Of a DNA stretch of 64,000 nucleotides, positions 24,871 to 32,807 are shown piece by piece. The translations under genes and the position numbers were made by a program. How positions within the stretch are numbered: position 1 is the stretch's first letter; each line of letters starts with the position of its first letter. The notes beneath the pieces were generated by a model. That model searched no databases. It saw only the letters and a list, made by a program, of their open reading frames with translations, and was not told the origin of the DNA. Origin of the DNA: Variovorax sp. HW608 (GTDB taxonomy: Bacteria; Pseudomonadota; Gammaproteobacteria; Burkholderiales; Burkholderiaceae_C); assembly GCF_900090195.1 (NCBI RefSeq), contig NZ_LT607803.1:2852001-2916000 (forward strand), read 5' to 3'.

Positions 24871-25967
24871 TCGGCATCGGCGAAGCCTTCTCTTCGCGCT
24901 ACTTCCTCGCGCGCCAGAAGTTCCTGCAGGCCTGCGCGAGCGCGGGGCTCGCGGTGCGTTCGCATGTGCATCCGCTGAAGGGCCGCGACGGCGAGGAGCT
25001 TTCGATGGACGTGGCGCTCGAGGGCAATCCGAGTGCCGAACGCATGCTGCTCGTGACCAGCGGCTGCCACGGCGTCGAGGGCCACTGCGGCAGCGGCGTG
25101 CAGGTCTTCGCGCTGCACGACGACGAGTGGCGCGAGAAGGCGCGCTCGCAGGGTGTCGCGGTGCTCTATGTGCATGCGCTCAACCCGCACGGGTTTTCGC
25201 ACGGACGGCGCGTGACCAACGAGAACGTCGACCTCAACCGCAACTTCTTCGACTTCGAGCAGCCGCTGCCGGTGAACGAGGCCTATGCGAGCCTGCATCC
25301 GCTGCTGCTGCCCGAGGCGTGGCCGCCGACGGAAGAGAACAACGCGGCGATCGCGGCGTGGATCGCGCAGCATGGCCCCGCGGCCTATCAGGCGGCGGTC
25401 ACGCGCGGCCAGTACCAGTTCGAGGACGGCCTGTTCTTCGGCGGCAACGCACCGACGTGGAGCAACAAGACCTTCCGCGACGTGCTGCGCACGCACGGCC
25501 AGCGCGCGCGCCGGCTCGCCTGGATCGACATCCACACCGGACTCGGGCCCAACGGCATCGGCGAACGCATCTTCGCCTGCCGCGACGACAAGCAGGCCTT
25601 CGCGCGTGCCGATGCATGGTGGGGTTCGCCGGGCACGCCGGTGACCTCGATCTACGACGGCTCGTCGGCCTCCGCCTTCCTGACCGGGCTCAACTGGAGC
25701 GCGATCTACGAAGAATGTCCGAAGGCCGAATACACCGGCATGGCGCTCGAATACGGCACCGAGCCGCTGCTCGAAGTCATGGCCGCGCTGCGCGGCGACC
25801 ACTGGCTGCACAACCATCCTCATGCACCCGAGGAACTCGCGACCTCGATCCGCGCCGCGATGCTGCAGGCCTTCTACACCGACACCGATGCGTGGCGCGG
25901 CCAGATCGTCAGCCAGGCGCGGCAGGCGATGTTCCAGGCTGTCGATGGGTTGACCGCAGGCGCTTGA
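24867..25967 (+). CDS. M14-like metallopeptidase, DUF2817
   Basis: A 366-residue protein of the DUF2817 family, related to zinc carboxypeptidases. Zinc ligands are suggested by TSGCHGVEGHCGSG (H and E) and IDIHTGLGP (H). NVDLNRNFFDF is a typical substrate-binding motif, and EYGTEP near residue 300 supplies the catalytic glutamate. The start is a GTG at 24867 preceded by GGAGGGA, and it overlaps the stop of the M20 gene. This start is not obvious because the frame is open much further upstream. Coupling of an M20 and an M14-type enzyme suggests a two-step degradation of an acylated or amidated amino acid, but the substrate is unknown. Confidence 0.85.
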   Translation: MIGIGEAFSSRYFLARQKFLQACASAGLAVRSHVHPLKGRDGEELSMDVALEGNPSAERMLLVTSGCHGVEGHCGSGVQVFALHDDEWREKARSQGVAVLYVHALNPHGFSHGRRVTNENVDLNRNFFDFEQPLPVNEAYASLHPLLLPEAWPPTEENNAAIAAWIAQHGPAAYQAAVTRGQYQFEDGLFFGGNAPTWSNKTFRDVLRTHGQRARRLAWIDIHTGLGPNGIGERIFACRDDKQAFARADAWWGSPGTPVTSIYDGSSASAFLTGLNWSAIYEECPKAEYTGMALEYGTEPLLEVMAALRGDHWLHNHPHAPEELATSIRAAMLQAFYTDTDAWRGQIVSQARQAMFQAVDGLTAGA

Positions 25968-25971
25968 GCGC

Positions 25972-26745
25972 TCAGCCGGGGAGCATGCGCTCTTCAGCGA
26001 TCACGAGCAGCCCATCCATGATGAGGCTGTCGACCAGCTCGAACTCGCCGTTCATGCTCGGCGCCATCTTCCATCCCGCGCCGCCGGTCATGTAACAGGC
26101 CGGCTCCGCATGGCAGTGCGCGCGCACATGCTGGACCATGCGCTCCACCGCGCCCGCGATCGCGTACGTGCCGCCGCTGGTGAGCGCATCGCTGGTGTTG
26201 GTCGGAAACTCGCGCACCTCGCCGGTCGGCACGTGCAGGCCTGCGGTGCCGGATTCGAGCGCACGCAGCATGATCCCGTGCCCCGGAAGGATCAGCCCGC
26301 CGAGGAACTTGCCGTTGATGTCGACGGCCTCGACCGTGACCGCGGTGCCGATCATCACCACCACCATCGGCCGCGCCGGGCCCTGCGACAGCATGCGATG
26401 CCGCGCGCCGATCATCGCGACCCAGCGGTCGGCGCCCAGGCGCGTCGGATGGTCGTAGCCGTTGACGATGCCGGCTTCCGCGGCGCTCGACACCACCCAG
26501 CGCGGCGAGCAATCGAAGCGCTCGACCACCTGCTCTTCGGCGCGTCGCCGCACCGCGTCGCCGGCCACCACGCAGCCGAGCATCGACGCGGGAGCCGGGA
26601 GATCGGCCCAGGGCCCTTCGGCGAGGCGCTCGATGTGATCGAGGAACTCCGCGCCATGCGCCAGCAGGCCGGCGCCGGGTCGCGCCGCGTCATAGAGTGA
26701 CCACTTGAGGCGGGTGTTGCCGATGTCGATCGCGAGGAATGCCAT
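25972..26745 (-). CDS. coaX: Type III pantothenate kinase
   Basis: A protein of about 257 residues in the ASKHA fold catalysing ATP-dependent phosphorylation of pantothenate, the first step of CoA synthesis. Diagnostic motifs are [17 protein letters not shown] (phosphate 1), [25 protein letters not shown] (phosphate 2 with the catalytic Asp region) and [17 protein letters not shown]. The start is ambiguous: the ATG at 26745 gives the family's usual [11 protein letters not shown] opening, while an ATG at 26754 adds MPR. Neither has a clear ribosome-binding site. The stop is 4 bp from that of the convergent DUF2817 gene. Confidence 0.92.
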   Translation of the reverse strand: MAFLAIDIGNTRLKWSLYDAARPGAGLLAHGAEFLDHIERLAEGPWADLPAPASMLGCVVAGDAVRRRAEEQVVERFDCSPRWVVSSAAEAGIVNGYDHPTRLGADRWVAMIGARHRMLSQGPARPMVVVMIGTAVTVEAVDINGKFLGGLILPGHGIMLRALESGTAGLHVPTGEVREFPTNTSDALTSGGTYAIAGAVERMVQHVRAHCHAEPACYMTGGAGWKMAPSMNGEFELVDSLIMDGLLVIAEERMLPG

Positions 26746-26870
26746 GCGCGGCATTATTAACTGCGAGCCGCGTTTACGGCCGCTTGCACATCCGGCGCCG
26801 GCCTACGTCGCACCGTCATCCGCCGCCGGTAAAGTGCCCCTTTTTCATCACTGCAGCAAAGGAGAGCACC

Positions 26871-27338
26871 ATGGGTTTGCTGAGTTTCATCAAGGAAGCA
26901 GGAGAAAAGCTGTTCGGCGCTTCGGCGGCAGAGGCCGCCACTGCGACGCCGGATGCGGAGCAGGCCGCTGCTGCGGCGATCAAGACCTACATCGAGACGC
27001 AGAATCTCGGGCTCACGGACCTCGGGGTGACCTATTCGGCCGCGAACGGCCTGGTGACGCTGTCGGGCAGCGCGCCTTCGCAGGAAGCGAGCGAGAAGGC
27101 CTCGCTCGCCGCGGGCAACGTGGCGAACGTGACGCAGGTCGACAACAACCTCGTCGCGCCGCCCGCCGAACCGGCGCAATACCATGACGTGGTCAGGGGC
27201 GACACCCTCTCGGCCATCTCGAAGAAGTACTACGGCGACGCCAACAAGTACAACGCGATCTTCGAGGCCAACAAGCCCATGCTCTCGAACCCGGACAAGA
27301 TCTATCCGGGCCAGAAGCTGCGGATTCCAAAACTCTAG
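26871..27338 (+). CDS. BON plus LysM domain protein (Kbp/YgaU-like)
   Basis: A 155-residue protein with a BON domain at about residues 30-95 (IKTYIETQNLGLTDLGVTY, then GLVTLSGSAPSQ) and a LysM domain at about 105-154 (YHDVVRGDTLSAISKKYYG, then NPDKIYPGQKLRIP). Architecture and length match E. coli Kbp (YgaU), a cytoplasmic potassium-binding protein. No signal peptide is present despite the LysM domain, in agreement with Kbp. GGAG lies six bases before the ATG. Its stop overlaps the convergent rhodanese gene by four bases. Confidence 0.9.
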   Translation: MGLLSFIKEAGEKLFGASAAEAATATPDAEQAAAAAIKTYIETQNLGLTDLGVTYSAANGLVTLSGSAPSQEASEKASLAAGNVANVTQVDNNLVAPPAEPAQYHDVVRGDTLSAISKKYYGDANKYNAIFEANKPMLSNPDKIYPGQKLRIPKL

Positions 27339-27796
27339 TTCTGCTTCCAGGGCAGGCCGCGCAGGCGCCAGCCGCCTTTGCGGCCGCGATGGCCCTCTTC
27401 ATCGGCATCGCCCTCGAAGCCTTCGAGGATGTTGTAGGCCTCGATGCCGAGTTCGGTCGCGCGCCTGGCGGCCGCGATCGAGCGAACGCCGCTGCGGCAC
27501 AGCATCAGCGCCTTCTTGCCTGCCGGCACCGAAGCGCGCACGCCTTCGTCGAAGCCGCTGTTGAGCGCCATCCCCGGCCACTGCTTCCACGCAAGCCCGA
27601 CGGCGCCCGGCACGTAGCCGACCCACTCGCGTTCCGCGTCGGTGCGCACATCGACGAGCACGCCCTCGCCGCTCGTCAACCACTGCGCGGCCTGCTCGGG
27701 CGTCACGTCGCCGGCATAGCCTGCCGCGGGCCTGACGCCGAATCGCTCCTGAGCGGATGGATGGGCCGATGGCGAGTTCGATTCCGGTTGGGTCAT
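27335..27796 (-). CDS. Rhodanese-like sulfurtransferase
   Basis: A 153-residue single-domain rhodanese. The active-site cysteine C100 lies in the loop LCRSGVRS. The preceding GEGVLVDVRTDAEREWVGYVPG is the CH2A-like motif. Such proteins transfer sulfane sulfur to thiophilic acceptors in the cytoplasm. The ATG at 27796 (MTQPESN) is chosen; the frame is open upstream, but that part runs into the intergenic palindrome at 27868-27895. It is divergent from the esterase gene at 27964. Confidence 0.87.
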   Translation of the reverse strand: MTQPESNSPSAHPSAQERFGVRPAAGYAGDVTPEQAAQWLTSGEGVLVDVRTDAEREWVGYVPGAVGLAWKQWPGMALNSGFDEGVRASVPAGKKALMLCRSGVRSIAAARRATELGIEAYNILEGFEGDADEEGHRGRKGGWRLRGLPWKQN

Positions 27797-27867
27797 CTTG
27801 ATGGGTTCCTTTGGATCCTCGGGTTGGTAGAGGCGCGATCGCAGCCGCTTCGCTGAAATTCTCCTCG

Positions 27868-27895
27868 GTTCGCGAAAACCCTCCTTTTCGCGAAC
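27868..27895. promoter_or_regulatory. 28-bp near-perfect palindrome centred between divergent genes
   Basis: GTTCGCGAAAA (27868-27878) and TTTTCGCGAAC (27885-27895) are exact reverse complements separated by 6 bp. The centre lies about 85 bp from the rhodanese ATG and about 82 bp from the esterase GTG, almost exactly mid-way. Two 11-bp half-sites with this symmetry are typical of a dimeric repressor or activator operator. The AT ends flanking a TTCGCGAA core are unusual against the local GC background. No adjacent regulator gene is evident. Confidence 0.6.
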
Positions 27896-27963
27896 GTTCG
27901 CCTCCAGGGATGACAGGGTCCGGCCGTCCGGATCGTGCAACGCAATCCCGTTAGCATGGGGCA

Positions 27964-28947
27964 GTGAATTCGCTTCTCGATCGACTGGCGCGCACCGCGC
28001 GCCGCCTCGCCTGGCGTGCCGGGCGCGCGCTGCACGGCATGGGCCTCGCGCAGACGCCGCACGCCGCGCACGAACCCGCCGCCGACGAGTGGGTCGATGG
28101 GCTCTTCGCGCACCAGCACCGCTCCGTCGCCTACAAGCTCTTCGTGCCGCGCAGGAACACGGGCCAGCGGCGTCCGCTCGTGCTCATGCTGCACGGCTGC
28201 AACCAGAATCCGGAGGACTTCGCCACCGGCACGCGGATGAACCGGCTCGCGCACGCGCATGGCTTTCTGGTGCTGTACCCGGCGCAGACGCGGCATGCCA
28301 ATGCGCATCGCTGCTGGAACTGGTTCAAGCCCCAGCACCAGCAGCGCGATCGCGGCGAGCCGGCGCTGCTCGCGGCGCTCACCCGATTCGTGATGTCGGA
28401 GCGCGAGGTCGACCCGGCGCGCGTGTACGTCGCGGGTCTCTCGGCCGGCGGCGCGATGGCCGACATCCTCGGGCGCACGCACCCTGATCTGTTCGCCGCG
28501 GTCGGCGTCCATTCCGGTGTGCCCGCGGGCGCCGCGAGCGATCTCGTGTCGGCACTGGCGGCGATGAAGGCCGGCCGCGCCGGCGCCGGCGAACGCCCCC
28601 GGATGCCGACCATCGTGTTCCATGGCGATGCCGACAAGACCGTCCATCCGCGCAACGGCGAGCATGTGGTCGCTGCGGCGCTCGCGGGCCAGGAGGGCGC
28701 ATCGCGCGCCGGGGAATCGCGCACGCAATCGCGCAATGGCCGCAGCGTGACACGCCGCACCTACGCGGACGCGCACGGCCGCGCCACCGTCGAGCACTGG
28801 ATGCTGCACGACGGCGGCCATGCATGGGCCGGCGGGAGCCCGGAAGGCTCGTTCACCGATCCGGCGGGGCCCGACGCGAGCGCGGAGATGCTGCGCTTCT
28901 TCCTGGCCCATCCGCGCAGCGATCGCCAGGCCGCGAACGCGGCCTGA
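27964..28947 (+). CDS. PHB depolymerase family esterase
   Basis: A 327-residue alpha/beta hydrolase of the esterase-PHB family (LpqC-like). Diagnostic features are LVLMLHGCNQNPEDFATGTRM (oxyanion HG), the nucleophile S160 in AGLSAGGAMAD, a probable acid in IVFHGDADKTVHP, and the histidine in LHDGGHAWAGG. Family members hydrolyse short-chain hydroxyalkanoate polymers, feruloyl or acetylated polysaccharide esters. The N-terminus is basic and lacks an evident signal peptide, so an intracellular PHB mobilisation role alongside the phasin is possible but unproven. The start is GTG at 27964. Confidence 0.86.
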   Translation: MNSLLDRLARTARRLAWRAGRALHGMGLAQTPHAAHEPAADEWVDGLFAHQHRSVAYKLFVPRRNTGQRRPLVLMLHGCNQNPEDFATGTRMNRLAHAHGFLVLYPAQTRHANAHRCWNWFKPQHQQRDRGEPALLAALTRFVMSEREVDPARVYVAGLSAGGAMADILGRTHPDLFAAVGVHSGVPAGAASDLVSALAAMKAGRAGAGERPRMPTIVFHGDADKTVHPRNGEHVVAAALAGQEGASRAGESRTQSRNGRSVTRRTYADAHGRATVEHWMLHDGGHAWAGGSPEGSFTDPAGPDASAEMLRFFLAHPRSDRQAANAA

Positions 28948-29094
28948 AACGAGAGCCGCTCAGCCCACGCACGAGCGCGCGCTGCGCTTACATCCGGTTT
29001 CTTCCTGCGTGGGATATTCACCTTGGTTTGCATCGCGGACGACAGCGCCGGGCGGACCTGGCGCGTTGAATGGCTAGCAACCAAGGGAGCCCCC

Positions 29095-31359
29095 ATGAAT
29101 CCACGCAATTCCCTCCTTCCACGCCGCGCGGCCGGCTGGCTGCTGGGACTGTCGATGCTCTTCGTCGGCCTGAATGCCGCAGCGCAGCAAGACCCGCCGG
29201 GGCGTGTGGGCCGGCTCAACTTCCAGCAGGGCACCGTGAGCGTGTCGCCGGCCGGTGACGACAACTGGTACCGGGCCGACCCGAACCGTCCGCTGATCGC
29301 GGGCGACCGGCTGTGGACCGACCGCAGCTCGCGCGCCGAGATCTACGTCGGATCGACCGCGGTCCGGCTCGACGAGCAGACCGCCGTCACCCTGTCCGAA
29401 CTCGACGACCAGACGCTTCGCATCACCGCCACGCAGGGCGACCTGCAGATGCGCGTGCGCGATGAACTCGCCGGCCAGCGCATCGAGGTCGGCACCGCGA
29501 ACCTGGCCGCGGTCATCGAGGGCCCCGGCGACTACCGTATCGACACCGATCCGGGCGCCGGCACGACGCGCGTGGCCGTCGCGGCGGGCAGCGTCATGCT
29601 GTTCGGCGAGAACGGCGAATCGATGCCACTGGACGCACACCAGCAGCTGACGGTGTCGGGCCGCAATCTGGCGGCGGACAACGGCGCGCCGCCGCGCGGT
29701 TCGGGCGATTTCGATCGCTGGGTCGCGGAGCGCGACCGCCTCGACGATCAATCGGTTTCCGCGCGCTACGTGCCGCGCGACATGCTCGGCTACCAGCAGC
29801 TCGACGCCTATGGCGACTGGCAGAGCGACCCGACCTATGGCGACGTCTGGTATCCGCGCGGCGTGGATGCGAGCTGGGCACCGTACCAGTACGGCCAGTG
29901 GGTCGAGATCGCCCCCTGGGGCTGGACCTGGGTCGACGCCGCCCCGTGGGGCTTCGCGCCCATGCACTACGGCCGCTGGGCGCGCATCGGCACACGCTGG
30001 TGCTGGGTGCCGGGCCGACACCATGCGCGGCCGGTGTACGCGCCCGCGCTGGTGGGCTTCGTGGGCGGCGGCGTCGCCGGCGCCAATATCGCGATCAGCG
30101 GCGGCCGGCAGGGCGTGGGCTGGTTCCCGCTTGCACCGGGCGAAGCCTGGCGGCCGGGGTACCGCGCGAGCCAGCGCTATGTCGACGCTGTCAACCGCGC
30201 CGCGCTCGCATCGCGCGTGCCGGCGACCAACGTCGCGTTCGCCAACCGGCAGATGCCGGGCGCAGTCACGGTCGTGCCGGCGGATGTCTTCGGGCGTGGC
30301 CCGGTCGGACGGCGCGACCTGGTCCAGGTTCCGCAGGACCGGCTCACGGGCGTGCCGGTCGGCATGGGCGCGCCGATTCCGCTGCGCGGAGGTGGCAGCG
30401 GCGAGCAGCGCGGCGGCTTCGGCCGGCCGGTCGCGCCGCCACCCGCGGCGATCCAGGCGGCGCAGCAGCATCAGTTCCAGCAGGCCTTGCAGGCGCAGCA
30501 GCTTCAGCGGCAGCAGACCGAGATGCAGCAGCGCGCCGCCGCGCAGGCCATGCAGGCCCAGACGCAGCAGATGCAGCAGGCCCAGCGGCAGCAACTGGAA
30601 ACCCAGCAGCGCGCCGCCGCGCAGGCGGTACAGGCGCAGCAGCTCCAGCAGGCGCAGCGCCAGCAGCAGGAGGCGCAGCAACGTGCGGCCGCACAGGCGT
30701 TGCAGGCCCAGCAGGCCCAACAAGTCCAGCAAGCGCAGCGCGCGCAGGCGGAAGCCCAGCAACGCGCCGCGGCGCAAGCCGTGCAGGCCCAACGCCAGCA
30801 GCAGGAAGCCCAGCAGCGCGCTGCCGCACAGGCCTTGCAAGCCCAGCAGGCGCAGCAGGTCCAGCAAGCGCAGCGCGTGCAGGCGGAAGCACAGGAGCGC
30901 GCCGCGCAGGCCATGCAGGCCCAGCGCCAGCAGCAGGAAGCCCAGCAGCGTGCGGCCGCACAAGCCGCCCAGGCCCAGCAAGCGCAACAGCTTCAGCTGC
31001 AGCGCCAGCAGATGGAGGCGCAGCAGATGCAGCAGGCACAGCGCCAGCAGCAGGAGGCGCAGCGCCAGCAGATGGAGGCGCAGCAACGCGCCGCCGCACA
31101 GGCCATGCAGGCGCAGCAGCAGCGCCAGCAGATGGAGATGCAGCAGCGCGCGGCACAGGCGCAGGCCCAGCAGATGCAGCAGCTCCAGCAGCAGCAGCAG
31201 CAGCAACAGCAACAGCAGGCGGCGATGCGGGCCCAGCAACAGCAGGCACAGCAGATGCTCCAGGCGCAGCAGCAACAGGCGATGCGGCAGGCGCAGGAAG
31301 CGCGGCAGCGCGGCATGGGCCGCCCCGGACAGGAACAGGGTCAACCGGACAGGCCCTGA
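29095..31359 (+). CDS. FecR/DUF6600 exported protein with long Gln/Ala-rich repeat tail
   Basis: A 754-residue exported protein. Residues 1-31 form a signal peptide ending near NAAAQQ. Residues about 35-190 are FecR-like (GRLNFQQGTVSVSPAG, AGDRLWTDRSSRAEIY, AAVIEGPGDYRIDTD). A DUF6600-type segment at about 240-310 contains repeated Trp motifs (YGQWVEIAPWGWTWVDAAPWG). From about residue 455 to 740 the chain is almost entirely Gln, Ala, Arg, Met and Glu in degenerate repeats (AQQRAAAQA), predicting a very long periplasmic helix or coiled coil. AAGGGA precedes the ATG at 29095. Function is unknown; structural or surface-scaffold roles are possible. Confidence 0.85.
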   Translation: MNPRNSLLPRRAAGWLLGLSMLFVGLNAAAQQDPPGRVGRLNFQQGTVSVSPAGDDNWYRADPNRPLIAGDRLWTDRSSRAEIYVGSTAVRLDEQTAVTLSELDDQTLRITATQGDLQMRVRDELAGQRIEVGTANLAAVIEGPGDYRIDTDPGAGTTRVAVAAGSVMLFGENGESMPLDAHQQLTVSGRNLAADNGAPPRGSGDFDRWVAERDRLDDQSVSARYVPRDMLGYQQLDAYGDWQSDPTYGDVWYPRGVDASWAPYQYGQWVEIAPWGWTWVDAAPWGFAPMHYGRWARIGTRWCWVPGRHHARPVYAPALVGFVGGGVAGANIAISGGRQGVGWFPLAPGEAWRPGYRASQRYVDAVNRAALASRVPATNVAFANRQMPGAVTVVPADVFGRGPVGRRDLVQVPQDRLTGVPVGMGAPIPLRGGGSGEQRGGFGRPVAPPPAAIQAAQQHQFQQALQAQQLQRQQTEMQQRAAAQAMQAQTQQMQQAQRQQLETQQRAAAQAVQAQQLQQAQRQQQEAQQRAAAQALQAQQAQQVQQAQRAQAEAQQRAAAQAVQAQRQQQEAQQRAAAQALQAQQAQQVQQAQRVQAEAQERAAQAMQAQRQQQEAQQRAAAQAAQAQQAQQLQLQRQQMEAQQMQQAQRQQQEAQRQQMEAQQRAAAQAMQAQQQRQQMEMQQRAAQAQAQQMQQLQQQQQQQQQQQAAMRAQQQQAQQMLQAQQQQAMRQAQEARQRGMGRPGQEQGQPDRP
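30460..31300 (+). repeat. Degenerate CAG-rich repeat region inside the FecR-type gene
   Basis: About 840 bp encode degenerate copies of a unit near QRQQQEAQQRAAAQALQAQQ. Blocks such as QAQQAQQVQQAQR occur at least twice almost unchanged (about 30715-30760 and 30840-30885). Codon usage alternates CAG and CAA, and the unit recurs with roughly 60-bp spacing. Such arrays can expand and contract by slippage or recombination, so length may vary between strains. Confidence 0.8.
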
Positions 31360-31422
31360 CCGCAGCGCTCATCGGCTTCTCCTTGGTGCCGGCTAAAGTC
31401 TCGGCTACCCAAGGAGTTCCCG

Positions 31423-32778
31423 ATGCGCACCTTCGACTTCGACCTTTTCGTGATCGGCGGCGGCAGCGGCGGTGTGCGCGCGGCGCGCATGGCCGCCCAG
31501 CGCGGCGCCCGCGTGGCAGTCGCCGAATGCGCCGAGCTCGGCGGCACCTGCGTCAACGTCGGCTGCATTCCCAAGAAGCTCTACAGCTACGCGGCCGGCT
31601 ATGCCGAATCCTTCGAGGAAGCGCCGGGCTACGGCTGGCATGTCGGCGAGACACGCTTCGACTGGGCGCGCCTCAAGGCCAACCGCGTGCAGGAGATCCA
31701 TCGGCTCAACGGCGTCTACCGCAGCCTGCTCGAGGGCGCGGGCGTGACGCTGGTCCAGGCCTGGGCGCAGCTCGCGGATGCGCACACCGTGCAGGCCGGC
31801 GAAAAGCGATTCACCGCGAAGCACGTGCTGATCGCCACCGGCGGCATGCCCTTCGTGCCCGACCTGCCGGGGCGCGAGCATGTGCTGGTGTCCGACGCGA
31901 TGTTCGACCTCGACCCCTTTCCCAAGCGGCTCCTGGTCGTGGGCGGCGGCTACATCGCGTGCGAGTTCGCCTCGATCTTCAACGGCCTGGGCGCCGAGGT
32001 CACGCAGGTGCAGCGCGGCGCGCACCTGCTCAACGGCTTCGACGAGGACGTGCGCGATTTCCTCGGCCGGGAGATGGAGCGCTCCGGCATCGACATCCGC
32101 TACAACAGCGAGGTGACGATGGTCAGCCGGCTCGAGAGCGGCCTGTGCGCCCTGCTCTCGCGCGGCCAGCGCGTGGAAGCCGACGCCATCCTCTTCGCGA
32201 CCGGCCGGGTGCCCAACACGCAGGGCCTCGGCCTCGAAGCCGCGGGCGTGGCGCTCGACGCGCGCGGCGGCGTGCTCGTCGACGCGCGCTACCGAAGCTC
32301 GGTGCCTTCGATCTTCGCGGTCGGCGATGTGTCGACCCGGCAGCAGCTCACGCCGGTGGCGCTGGCCGAGGCGATGGTGGTGGTGGACACCCTCTTCGGC
32401 CAGGGCGAGCGGCAGCTCGACTACGAGTTCACGCCGACCGCCGTGTTCACGCACCCCAACGTCGGCACCTGCGGCTACACCGAGGCCGGCGCGCGCATGA
32501 AGTTCGGCGATGTCACGATCTTCTCCAGCGAGTTCCGCGCGCTGCGCCACACGCTTTCGGGCCGCAAGGAGCGCACCTTCATGAAGCTGGTCGTCGACAC
32601 CGCCAGCGACCGCGTGGTGGGCCTGCACATGGTCGGCCCCGAGGCCGGCGAGGTGGTGCAGGGCTTCGCGGTCGCGATGCGGGCCGGCGCCACCAAGGCG
32701 ATGTTCGACAGCACGATCGGCATCCATCCGACCGTCGCCGAAGAATTCGTCACCATGCGCGAACCGATGCCCGGCTGA
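31423..32778 (+). CDS. gor: Glutathione-disulfide reductase
   Basis: A 451-residue FAD-dependent dithiol oxidoreductase. The FAD-binding motif is DLFVIGGGSGGVRAAR. The redox-active disulfide is C43 and C48 in GGTCVNVGCIPKK. The NADPH-binding GGGYIACEFASIFNGLG follows near residue 180, and FAVGDVSTRQQLTPVA near 305 completes the FAD site. The C-terminal IGIHPTVAEEFVTM carries the active-site His-Glu pair. The substrate call over dihydrolipoamide or mercuric reductase rests on length and the HPTVAEEF tail, which are typical of Gor. It lies 63 bp after the repeat-protein gene. Confidence 0.93.
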   Translation: MRTFDFDLFVIGGGSGGVRAARMAAQRGARVAVAECAELGGTCVNVGCIPKKLYSYAAGYAESFEEAPGYGWHVGETRFDWARLKANRVQEIHRLNGVYRSLLEGAGVTLVQAWAQLADAHTVQAGEKRFTAKHVLIATGGMPFVPDLPGREHVLVSDAMFDLDPFPKRLLVVGGGYIACEFASIFNGLGAEVTQVQRGAHLLNGFDEDVRDFLGREMERSGIDIRYNSEVTMVSRLESGLCALLSRGQRVEADAILFATGRVPNTQGLGLEAAGVALDARGGVLVDARYRSSVPSIFAVGDVSTRQQLTPVALAEAMVVVDTLFGQGERQLDYEFTPTAVFTHPNVGTCGYTEAGARMKFGDVTIFSSEFRALRHTLSGRKERTFMKLVVDTASDRVVGLHMVGPEAGEVVQGFAVAMRAGATKAMFDSTIGIHPTVAEEFVTMREPMPG

Positions 32779-32807
32779 CTGTCATCGGCTCGCTGCACAA
32801 TGCAGCG

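Noticed and set aside
30504..30914. Cys/Ala-rich antisense frame (136 codons)
   Set aside because: Produced by reading CAG/GCG repeats in another frame; no metallothionein-like spacing or ribosome-binding site.
29074..31344. 756-codon antisense frame opposite the Gln/Ala repeat protein
   Set aside because: It reads poly-Leu from the complement of CAG repeats and has no independent start signal or family; the sense frame has a signal peptide and FecR-like domain.
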